Shown piece after piece: positions 9,009-19,100 of a DNA stretch of 24,083 nucleotides; positions within the stretch are counted from its first letter, which is position 1, and each line of letters starts with the position of its first letter. The position numbers and the translations under genes are program-made. Below the pieces are notes generated by a model. That model was not told the DNA's origin and searched no databases. It saw nothing but the letters and a program-made list of their open reading frames with translations. The stretch is from Priapulus caudatus (lineage: Eukaryota; Priapulida; Priapulimorpha; Priapulimorphida; Priapulidae): positions 87,721-111,803 of the forward strand of contig NW_014577392.1 of NCBI RefSeq assembly GCF_000485595.1, given 5' to 3'.

Positions 9009-9828
9009 GATTTGGAATGAGTATTTAATATGACAATGTGCCTATCAAATTCAAACTTCAAAACATACAGATGTACATAGTGAAGAGTATAAATGGCAGA
9101 TTGAAAATAGGCTTATTTTCATAATTATGTAACTGATAGTATATACAATTTGTTAAATAATGTTTTATTAGTATCATAACTCATAATATATATTTTAGAT
9201 ACTTTAGTCAAAACATCAGCTTTAGCTACATTCCTCTTTGAAATTTACAAATTGACCTTTTAAAAGGATCAGAATTGGTTGCTTTCAACATAACAGGAAA
9301 TGCCATTTCCAGGCTCTACATTAAAAAAATTTTCGGGGGGAGTACCCCCAGACCCCCCGCATCGGATACATATTTCTGCAGTGGCACTTTTTGAAAGGTC
9401 ACTACGGCCCTGGTTATTATCTACTCTTGGTATTAAACCGTATTATACAGGTGAATGAATTGCCATGAATATTTGTTTCGTGACATCATATGCGTGCCCG
9501 TATTAAAGATACGTTGCCAACAAAATATTTCCGGGCAAGCCTTAAACTAGCTGTAGTAGCTTACTATAGCCTGCGTACAGTTGCCGCAGGTCTGCGGCAA
9601 CTGTACGCGGGCTAGAGTACTAGAGCTACCCTTAAACAAACTTGCACATGAAAATAAACATACATATGTTTGCTGTATTATTTTTTAAGCTAGCATGCAC
9701 TGAGTTAAAGTGGAATATGCTTTCTTACATTTAACGATAATGTGTAGTCTATATATATATATATACGGTCGATAGAAACAGATAGGAAACTTTGGATTCT
9801 TTGCCATACATTTATATGCACATGCGTT

Positions 9829-9869
<41 letters not shown>

Positions 9870-9907
9870 TGTCTGTGTGTGTGCGTGCGTGCGTGCGTGC
9901 GTACGTG
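9829..9907 (+). repeat. (GCGT)n microsatellite
   Basis: GTGC/GCGT tetranucleotides repeat about 18 times with one TGTCTGTGTGT interruption. The long open frames over it on both strands are repeat artefacts. Confidence 0.95.
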
Positions 9908-9961
9908 CTTGCATGCATGTTTGTGTAGGGGGCAGTGGGGTGTGGGGGATTCGGTGTGGGT

Positions 9962-10040
9962 ACGAGATGATTGATGGTGAACCAATGGATATATCCATGG
10001 ATGGACGGACGATAGATGGACCGACGGACGGATCGATGGG
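9962..10040 (+). repeat. Degenerate GATG/GACG simple repeat
   Basis: GGATGGACGGACG, GACCGACGGACGG and related tetramers follow the GCGT array. Confidence 0.6.
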
Positions 10041-10059
10041 AGCATATGTTGCGCGTGGT

Positions 10060-10450
10060 CTTCTTCTTCTCATTATCCTCTTCCCTTCTAAGTTCTAATC
10101 ATCAACCTCCTTCTTTTCTTCCTATTCTTCCGCATCCTCTTCCTCCTCTTCTTGCTCCTGCTCCTCCTCCTCCTCATCATCCTCCTTCTCCTCCTCCTCT
10201 TCCTTCTCCCCTTGTGTAGATATATATATACACCATCATATATTTTCCACCAACACTGTAAATCTTACATTTTAATTTCCGCCTTCGTTTTCATATTTTT
10301 TTGTTTTATCTTACTTACATAAATTTTTCTCTTATAAAAGAATGGATGGATAAATGTCTGGATTGATTGATAGATTCTTCTTCTTTTTCTTCTTCTTCTT
10401 CTTCTTCTTCTTTTTCTTGTTCTTCTTCGTCTTTTAATTCTTCTTCTTAT
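10060..10450. repeat. Polypyrimidine tracts (CTCCTC)n and (CTT)n
   Basis: 10060-10215 is CTTCTT/CTCCTC rich and 10376-10445 is a TTC/CTT array. Apparent Arg/Lys- or Pro/Ser-rich frames here are artefacts. No gene is seen between 9748 and 10755. Confidence 0.9.
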
Positions 10451-10762
10451 TTCGTTCATTATCCCCATTAATGACAATGTTTATGATCGAGTTCTATAGT
10501 TACTTGGTTTGTTACTCGTTTACGTTTATACGAAATAGTTTTGCTTATATTTGTGATTTTAAAATATTTTATGACGAATGTTAGACTGCTTTCTTACGCA
10601 AAATATGTTGTAAGTGAAGTACCGACATATCCAGCGCTATGTCCGTTTCATAGCTATATCATTCAGTGTGATGTCTGCGGTGGAGCCATCCTCACTTCAT
10701 CATGGCGCCCCGATTGACGCAGCAAAAGTCGCGTGATGTCCTATCTAGTGTATATATAATAC

Positions 10763-10797
10763 CAGGAGTAGATAATAGTCCCTATTATCTACTCCTG
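10763..10797. mobile_element. 35-bp perfect palindromic mini-element with 7-bp TSD
   Basis: CAGGAGTAGATAATAG, a 3-base loop TCC, and the exact inverse CTATTATCTACTCCTG. It is flanked on both sides by ATAATAC in direct orientation (10756-10762, 10798-10804). It shares CARGAGTAGATAA termini with 21424-21465. Confidence 0.75.
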
Positions 10798-11175
10798 ATA
10801 ATACGTATATCGGTATATGGTCCGTTTGCAGATGAACTTTGATTTCCGTCTCGGGCCAATGAAACTGCCCGTTTCGCACGGAAACTTATATATATATATA
10901 TAGTATATAAGGCGTCTAAATTTGAGGCTCCGGTGTGTTTGCTTGCCTTACCGTCTAAAGGATGTCCCAAATCCTCATCGAACAAAAATTCTTAACCTGT
11001 ACAAATTGATTATTTATCAGGCATTTAATTTGACAACTAATGAATAGATATATAACGCGTACGCGGCGCAACAGTCGTAGCATGCATATGCATGCTATAG
11101 ACATCGGCCCTAATGCATCCGTCAGAGACTGCACATACATTGTAATGCCCTAATATTATATCTTAATATCCAATG

Positions 11176-11300
11176 CCGGGCCGTAGCTAGCGGGGAGGGC
11201 AAGTCTGGGGGCACTACCCCTCCCCCCAGAAAAAAATTTGATATCCTTCACAGATTACCTTAGCCGGTCACCTTCCCAGAACACCACGCACGTGGCTCTG
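11176..11300. mobile_element. Degenerate CAGGGCCGTAG-type element end
   Basis: CCGGGCCGTAGCTAGCGGGG followed by GGGGGCACTACCCCTCCCCCCAGAAAAAAATTT resembles the termini at 7468 and 9412 (CAGGGCCGTAG...GGGGGTACTCCCCCAGAAAAATTTT). The other end is not identified. Confidence 0.5.
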
Positions 11301-11325
11301 CTCCCCAGGCAAAATGGGTCCTGAT

Positions 11326-11362
11326 CATAGAAATAGAACAGAAGTTCTTTTCTATTTCTATG
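11326..11362. mobile_element. 37-bp palindromic mini-element with 8-bp TSD
   Basis: CATAGAAATAGAA, an 11-base loop, and exact inverse TTCTATTTCTATG. GTCCTGAT flanks it on both sides (11318-11325, 11363-11370). Single ends of the same type abut GATCCACT at about 6236 and 7228. Confidence 0.75.
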
Positions 11363-11573
11363 GTCCTGATACGGCCTAGACTACGATCCTGCGCTGCGGA
11401 ATATTTAAAATTGGAGTTGGAATATTTAAAGAGAGAGAAGTGGATGGAGGGGGACTATAATAGGAATGGATTGGTTCTGTTATATTACTATTAGCCAGTG
11501 ATTGTAACAACGAAAACCGAAACGCGCATCGTTCGGGAAACCTCGCGGGTTTTACTTAGATGGAGGTATACAA

Positions 11574-11935
11574 TAGGCGCGTTCACACACAAGAAAAACC
11601 GCGATGCTAATCGCGATGAAATACCGAGATAATTGTGTCGTTGTTCACACAGACGGAAATATCTCGCTAATCGCCGAGCGGGATAATTCTATTAATCGAA
11701 CTGCGCATGCTCGCTGCCGGAATNNNNNNNNNNGGATTATTTGCGCGAGCGTTCACACACGCAAATAATCGCGCTAATTCTAAAGCGAGCGTTCACACAC
11801 GCAAATAATCGCGCTAATTCCAAATAATCGCAGTCAAAAGTGCGATTTGGAGCGCGATGCTGATCGCGATTATTAGTGAGTATTATTGCGTTCACACTTG
11901 CATCCCGCTTATTCGCGCCAGTGTGAACGCGCCTA
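11574..11935. mobile_element. TAGGCGCGTTCACAC TIR element, contains assembly gap
   Basis: The left end TAGGCGCGTTCACAC mirrors the right end GTGTGAACGCGCCTA, consistent with a TA target duplication. The interior repeats GTTCACAC and ATCGCG[AC]T motifs, and includes a tandem pair of an about 38-bp unit (11745-11820). Ten Ns lie inside, so its length may be wrong. Confidence 0.8.
11724..11733. other. Assembly gap (10 N)
   Basis: Ten consecutive Ns inside an inverted-repeat element. Internal repeats probably broke the assembly, and the true gap size is unknown. Confidence 0.99.
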
Positions 11936-12549
11936 ATATAGATTTTCAGGAAACTAAGCGGGCACGAGAATTTTATTAGAATATACAAATATCTAGCCGC
12001 TCCGTGAGAACTGCCACTTGTTGTTGTCCAGAGTGTACGATCACAAAGTGATGTTGCTGGAGGAAGAACAATAGCAACATGGTCTTAGAAAGTTTTAGAA
12101 AAGGGTGCCACTCAAGAGCCTCAGAAAGAACATATAAACAGAGCCCAAAAACATCAGTCTATTTGACACGTGGACCCTAACTCATAGCAACTACACATTC
12201 AAGAAGCGAGTATCGTCATGAGCATTGAATAGCCTCATAAAAACGTGATAACCGCGGCCTAGCACATTGCTCTGACAATGTCCTCAATCCAGATAAAAGT
12301 CAAGTCTAAATGCTAAGAATTTTCGCCAAGCGAACCTCGGTGAGTGCTATAGCCAGGTACACAGAGCGTGCACCGCCAAAAATAATTTTAAAATCTAGAC
12401 GCAACATTCCGCAATCTGGCAAATTCTTAATTATTTTAAACGACTATAAATCGATTTGAAACTTGCTAGACTCAAAATAAACGCTGTGCCGGTGAAACCG
12501 CAATGTTCCGATTTTGTGGATAATTTATATAGGATATGTTTATATATAC
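11936..12549. other. Intergenic stretch, no gene seen
   Basis: Downstream of SRD5A on its strand. No motif, long frame or repeat was recognised. Confidence 0.4.
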
Positions 12550-12556
12550 CTGATAT

Positions 12557-12586
12557 CCGGAGTCTATCAATATTGATAGACGCCTG
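12557..12586. mobile_element. 30-bp palindromic mini-element with 7-bp TSD
   Basis: CCGGAGTCTATCAA and TTGATAGACGCCTG form a loopless palindrome with changes at two positions, consistent with a CAGGAGTC...GACTCCTG ancestor. CTGATAT flanks both sides (12550-12556, 12587-12593). Confidence 0.7.
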
Positions 12587-12720
12587 CTGATATGCGTGAG
12601 ACATTTATGGCTTGGCGATGAGAGCGTGAGATGACACCTAAATATGTGACTTTCACACTAAATTTACGCGATGTGACAGGTATGCTATGGCGTCGTTCCA
12701 GCTAGCCATAAGTTTCGCAC

Positions 12721-12922
12721 CCGGCAGTTAGATGCGATATGATATGACTACTAGGCACTTAGGATATGACTACTAGGCACTTAAAAAAAAAAAAAACTAA
12801 CCCAACCCTAACCTACCCTAAACCCTCAACTAACCTAAAGCCTAACCTAAACCCTAAAAAAAAAAAAAATTAAATTAAATTAAAGTGCCTAGTAGTCATA
12901 TCATATCGCATCTAACTGCCGG
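12721..12922. mobile_element. 202-bp element with perfect 40-bp TIRs
   Basis: 12721-12760 (starting CCGGCAGTTAGATGCGATAT) is the exact inverse of 12883-12922. The left arm is followed by a 22-bp tandem duplication of its inner end. The core is A14, a CCTAAC/CCCTAA-rich tract and A13. The perfect arms imply a recent insertion. TSD is unclear. Confidence 0.85.
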
Positions 12923-13068
12923 TTGCCAAGTTTCCTTCTCGCTTAACACTACGTTGGCGAGAGGGTCACAAGCCGATTATGTTTACGCACCGAATAATTC
13001 CTATATTCTAATTTGCTGGTGACTAAAGAATACCCCCCTACTACAACTTAAAGATCATTATAACGTTT

Positions 13069-13135
13069 CTACAATATAAACGGTATAATAATTTTTCTGT
13101 CTTTAGGGTAGTTCTCGAACTTTTTCTTATACATT
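13069..13135 (-). CDS. SRD5A: SRD5A exon 5 (terminal)
   Basis: 67 nt, acceptor TATTTCAG, stop TAG at 13071-13069. It encodes MYKKKFENYPKDRKIIIPFI plus Leu, the C-terminal tail ([WF]Y.KKFE.YP..RK..IPF) of the family with Y235 and R246. The exon is too short to be found by open-frame length and was located by this tail motif. No AATAAA was seen on the minus strand for about 1 kb downstream; an AATATA variant lies near 13003-13008. Confidence 0.92.
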
Positions 13136-16100
13136 CTGAAATAGAAATAAATAAATATATATAATAAATATTTTCTTTTGATAAACTTGATTAGGAATTT
13201 AGGCGTGAAACAAGTTTCAATTCTTAGAATCGAATCTACTTTCCATATAGATAATTACAAAACAACAATTTGGAAAAATGCATTTTCGCCTATGTGAATT
13301 GTTTAATATTGTATATTTGCTATATATATATATATATATATATGAAATGACGTGAAGTGCTATTATAGGCTATTATATTATTGAAATCTTATGTTATAAT
13401 GACCAAGAAATCGAAAATCAGATGCCAGGGTGTATCCAGGATTTTTTTGGTGGGTCGTGATCATAAATTTTTTGGACGCTTTCACAATGAAATAGGCAGC
13501 AAGATGTGATTACCATGTCAATAGCAAATCAGGGGCGTGTACAGGATTTGTACCGGGGGGGGTCTAACCGTACCCAAACTTGGGAGCACGCGAAGGGGGG
13601 GGGGGGGGTTGGGGGCCCTCCCCAGAAAAATGTTGAAATTAGACGGCTCCTAGATTCGTTTTCTGGCGCGAGCAGGGGGGGGGGGGTCGGACGGCCCTGG
13701 ACCCCTCGCTGTAGCACGCCCCTGACAATTTAATTAAAACAAAAACATTTTGGTCCAAAAATTTTTTATCAGTTAAAAAAAAAGAAAGTTTTCTGACTCA
13801 GTTGAAAACAGAGTTTTGAAGCTTTTTGTCTGATCTTGTCTATCTTGATCTTGGTCTTGTCTTTGTTTTGTCAGTCTTTGTCTCTCTTTTATTGAAACAA
13901 AATTTGTTTAAAAAAAAAGGCTCAGTTTCAGAATTGCTGGAATTGGATAGATTTACGTCACGCAATTGGCAATGTCTTTGGACTCATAGCTGGTACCTGA
14001 TCTTTTTCATTTATGTCATTGTAAAAAGGCCCTCGAAAAAAAATGTCTTTGGAAAAAATGTGGACCTTTTAAAATTTTGGGGGGTCGTACGACCCTCACG
14101 ACCCCCCCCCCCTGCATACACCCATGAGATGCGATATTAGACGTTTTTACCGTGGTTTAATGTACACAGATTCTGTTAAATTAATATTTCTCCGATTGCA
14201 ATAATAGGTTGATTAGAAGCATTAGAAACATTACAAATATGGTTAGAGTACAACAGACATAATGTGTTTCCTGGTTTACTTCCATATTGACGGTGGGCAG
14301 GAGGACGTTATGTCCAGTCTACTTATATATAAGAGCCTACTGTAAGATTGACATTGTGCTGTGTACAGAAGACAAGATTCTGCTTTTAGATCGGTTCTTA
14401 CAAAATTAATTACGTTTCATACAAAATGCAGCGCTGTCGCGAAATCTTGTCGATTTGCGAATAACGTTTCGATCGTGCACGCTTAATTCCTTCTTTTTTT
14501 TACTTCTTCCCCATGTTTAAATTGTGTTTAAAAACGACGATCGAATTAAGGCAGAAAGGCGAACGCAGTAAAACAAGGGTAGTAACGTAGAAAGTAGTCG
14601 GTTTGTAAAAAGACAACGCGAACGCATCTTTGCGTCTCTGGCCAGTGTGCCCTGCTGCTAGTTTGCTTTATTTGCTTTACTTGCTCATTGTGTCAAGAAA
14701 CCATTATATAGAAGTGTGTATAAAGTGATTCCGATAACGAACCAGTTCTGCCACTCACAAAAATCAATTTAATTGTTCGCTGGGAGATTATAGCTGTATG
14801 GAATATTTTCTGCTCGGCTAGAGTCGTGGGTTCTCTCTATAGATCTAAACCGGATGACGGTGAGGTGATGTGAGGTAAGTAAGTAAGTAAGTAAAAACTT
14901 TATTTAACGACGGTAAAACATGTTAGGTACAGACACAATAAATTGGCGCGGACCTATCTTCCACATGGCCGTCTCACAGCAACAGAACGGTTAAATATTG
15001 GGGGGTGGGAGTGACACAGTTTCTCTTTGGATGCTGATTGAACACGAGCTGATAGCTATACTCAATGCGATCGGGCTAACGCTCCATTAGGAGTGTTCCC
15101 AACTTTGATATCATTAATGATTAATGATTAATGATTGATAATCCTAACCCTAACCCTAACCTTAACCTAAATGTAATATATACTGTATATATATAAAATG
15201 TAACCCTAATAAATATATATATGCTATTATGACCATTAATGACATTAAAGTTGGGAACACTCCTAATGGAGTATTACCCTGCGATCGTGCCTGGCTTTTA
15301 TTTTACCTGTGGTTGTGTACGGCTCGAGGTAACAAGTTACACGTGGTGAGGAGTGCGAATGAGAGAGCTGCAAGGCTGCTGCTTGCTAGAGCGAAACCAT
15401 ACCATTCTATCACTTCACCCAGGTAATTAGCTGAAGATACGTACTCGAATAAGCCACCTGCAAGAATACGATATGTCAACAGTGGTGTCAGGACAACTTT
15501 TTTATTAGTGTATTAAATAATGGAAGAATTTACGATTAATTTTGAACTATAGATCTACACGCGACTTTGGAAAGAGTGTTGTATTTTATAATAAAGGTAA
15601 AGAACACATACATTAGATCAAGAGCCCAAGAGGGGTTAATGGGCTCTTGATTAAATTTATTAGACGCATGTTATTGTATATGTTAAGATTTTTGCCTTAT
15701 ACGCGCTGTTTCAGACACGCACGACACAGATATTCCGTTTATTCCGTCGATGGTGTGAATATGCAATGTAATCAAATGCTGATCAAAGTAGAAGATGGTA
15801 AGCCATGGTAAGTTGGGGGCGACTGAGCTGCGATGGGTCGCGCAGCTAGCACCGTTTGTTATCGAAGTCAAATACAGGACTGGCAATTAAGAGCAATAGA
15901 TGCGCGGACGTTCTGAGTAGACGACCGAAAGATATGTCGAGTGAGACGGTGCCTGTTGTAATAAATCAGGTGACCTCTTCCACAACTGTGCCTTGGTGTG
16001 ATTTCCCGCAACCAAGATCGATTCTGGTGGGTGTCATTCAAGGCAAAGCGACCGACAACCAGCGTTTGAGTGTCTTAATTGCCTTCCTACTCGTATGAGG

Positions 16101-19100
16101 AATTGTTTCAGCTGCAGCAGGATGATGAGGCACTTAGCAAGGTAGTGCGACTGCGGAAGAGACAGTGCATGCCTGGAGAGGAGTTAGATACACAAGGAGT
16201 CAGCGTACACGGGTGGCTGAGAGAATGGTCAAGGTACGGAGAGTACAATGGGGTGTTGTACAGAGAAGTGGATGATCCCGTCTTTGAAAAGATTAAGCAG
16301 TTGCTTATTCCAGAAGCATTAATAAAGACCATGCTGGAGATCACTCATGATAGATGGGGCCATCAAGGAGTTAACCGCACTCTTGGTTTATTGAGAGAAA
16401 GATGTTATTGGCCAAGAATGTCTCAGCATACCAAGGAGCATATCAAGAGATGCTTCAGATGTGTCTCCTCAAAGGCTCCGACCCGACTGTACGTCTTCCC
16501 TGCCCGACTGTATGTCACCTGCTAGCTTTTCATCCACAATAGTTATTGGCAGTTGATTTTCTGAAGTTGGATCGGGGACGAGGAGGATTCGAAGATGTGC
16601 TGGTGCTTACAGACGTCTTCACTAAGTATGCACAGGCGGTGCCATGCCGTTGATTATAGAATAATGATATAGTTGAACAAAAAGCGTTTATAATGATTTC
16701 GCCTAATGGCCGGTGTACAGAACAGGTTGACTGTTAATAGAAGTTGTATGGTTGGCTAGAGCCTCGTAACAACGCCACAACGATGCGCGAACGTTGTCAT
16801 GGATAAGGCATGACGCCAAGGTAATGTTCACGCCCCGTGTGCTGTTTTTATGAACGATTGTAAGCACATGATTTATATATAAAGATTTCATATTGATTAT
16901 ATAAGTAACGGTTGTGTAGCTTTGCAATTTGCTATAGTACCTTATATATATATATATATATATAATATTATACGCATTTAATATAGTTACTACAACTTAA
17001 TTATAGTGGGAAAGAAGAACTCGTTCGCACCACGTGGGATCTTGTACGAATTATCAGCTGTCTTTCTCAGATTACGAAGAATCATGTCGGAGCTACCATT
17101 GATATACAGTCCAATAAGGAACATTGCACAACCTGCGAAAGAAATAAAGCTCTCAGCAAGACTGTAACATGCAGCCCATCCATGACAACGTTGACACGAT
17201 GGCTATAGGTGCATACGATAACAATTCAATGCAAAAGATTTACCAAAACGCTAATGATCGTTTGCGTAATAATAAACAATATTATCCAAATACGCGGAAG
17301 TAGCCTATATTTTATGATTATGGATTTTGGATTTTATATTATGAAGTAGCATAATATTTACACGTACGTCAAGCATCCTTTGTTAGTAATAATCGACGAT
17401 GACGATACTTACCAATGACGAAGCATGGATTGTAAGTCCAATTAGTTGGGTATGTAGCGTAATTAGCATGAAATGCTGATTGGAGGTAGCCATTGCTCGT
17501 GCAAAATATCACCGCAGGTATGAAGATGCCAATGGGAAATCGGCTATTTGTTCGCAGAGTTAGTGAAAACAGGAACGTTCTGAAAGCACAATATGTAAGC
17601 GTGATAACTGTAGATGTATTCTATATCTGACCGTATAGCAAGTTTTTTGCGCCCAGTCCAGTTGTCCAGTTCAGCCCCATTATAAATAACTAAAACATGA
17701 TTTCAGTGTTTTATGGTTTGAGTGAAATTATGACGTATGAGTTTAATTACTATTCACCATGTAACAATATCATTGTTCATTACCAGTAATAATATGATAT
17801 TACATGCATTATTTTGTAAAACATTAATTCACTGCTGCATGTTTGTATGCCTGAATATCATATCATGAGCAGTGAGTCAGTGACGGTTGCACATGCAAAA
17901 GTAGCCTACCAGTGTACACACGGCACATCTCAGTATATCTTTATTTAGGCCGTAATATGCTTACCCTACTTTAATGATGGATAATCAAAAAATCTTTATG
18001 ATGGATGGAAAGCGTGTATTTACTGTCATTACTGCGCCCATAAAAATGACTTTCATCGAATCTACGTTTGCGGTGGCAACGTAGGCCTACCCTGGGCAAG
18101 CTTTGCTTATCTAACGTAAATATGGTTGGAATGGTGGCGTTGGTCGTAGACATGCTCGGGTACTATGCGCATGGCAGTAGTAACAGTAGTAGCCGTCGTA
18201 TAAAGATAACCACAGATAACGTGTCAAACAAAGTACAATCTGGTTGTTCACAGCCAATACGACTTTCTTTATGACTATAACATGACCAAAACACATCAAT
18301 ATCCTACTATCGCTCAACTACATCACATTTACCTATCATTAATATGATGCATTACCCGTTCCCGATTCAGTTGCAAGATTTTCTCACATAGATATTTTCC
18401 TCGCCAACGTCGCATAACCAACCACCCATGCCCAGAATTTATTTCGTTGTTATATCCGTCCGTTCGTGTGTTCGGATGCTCCGTAAATCCGCAATACATA
18501 AAGTAATATAAAAATATGCTACTACTATAATAGTAGTTATATATGTTGCTATATAACGTAGGTTAAGAATACTGTTAGGGTTAGAGACGAATTTTTGGTC
18601 GAAATTTCAATACCTACTTTATTTGATAGATCACACCCATGGGCAGCGATGTATACGTAAAAATTGAAATTATGTACCCTCCCAAAGAGATTCAAATCCC
18701 CGCATTAGTCACTTCTTAACACAGGCGTTCAATCATGGGATATTTAGAAAAGTGCTAATGTCTCCATTGTTAGAAATGCTGGTTTTTCGAAACCCACAAC
18801 TCCGATTGCAAATTTTTTATTACGTTTCAATGCTAACATATCAAAGGAAAAATGGCTTTCTGGAATTAAAAAAAAAAATTATTTTACAAGTTATGGCTTT
18901 TTGTTTACGAAATTGTTGCGTTTTCAACTTATTTTCTAAATTAAAGCATTTGAAAAAATTCCAGGGACCCTTTTTTTAGTTCATATTATGAACAACTTAT
19001 GGTTAAAAGTTTAGGTACCAACTCTGCTGTTTCTGAGAAATAACAAAAAAAGAATTTTTTTGTACAAATTCACAATTTTTGCCGTCACTTAATTAGCGAT

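Larger units (their letters stand above)
7926..9412 (+). mobile_element. 1487-bp hAT-family element with 5-bp target duplication
   Basis: Both ends carry CAGGGCCGTAGTG[GA]CC in inverse (7926 rightwards, 9412 leftwards). GTTAT flanks both sides (7921-7925, 9413-9417), while the uninterrupted paralogue has a single GTTAT (21449-21453). The interior holds a decayed transposase C-terminus, degenerate tandem motifs, and CA-rich and TTAGGG tracts. It is defective. Confidence 0.88.
7844..9747. repeat. Repeat A copy 1, split by a transposon
   Basis: 7844-7925 plus 9413-9747 match 21382-21771 nearly throughout (GAGTGTTCAT, CAAGAGTAGATAA, GGTGAATGAATTGCCATGAA, the fold-back core, CACTGAGTTAAAGTGGAATA). 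The copy is interrupted exactly by the 1487-bp element 7926-9412. Its CARGAG palindrome and 80-bp fold-back are also present in copy 2. Confidence 0.85.

Noticed and set aside
9792-10098. Long open frames on both strands with Cys/Val/Arg- or Thr/His/Arg-rich translations
   Set aside because: They are translations of the GCGT microsatellite, which is open in several frames.
10016-10477. Pro/Ser-rich and Arg/Lys-rich open frames
   Set aside because: Produced by CTC/CTT repeats; no other coding sign.
10938-10999. Possible small exon on the minus strand between TGTACAG and GGTAAGG
   Set aside because: All three frames contain a stop.
13594-13690. G-runs as a regulatory quadruplex
   Set aside because: The runs are part of a TIR element family and probably unstable homopolymers. 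No promoter is nearby.
14277-14420. Possible LTR with TATATATAAG and downstream leader
   Set aside because: No matching second LTR or TG/CA boundaries could be paired.
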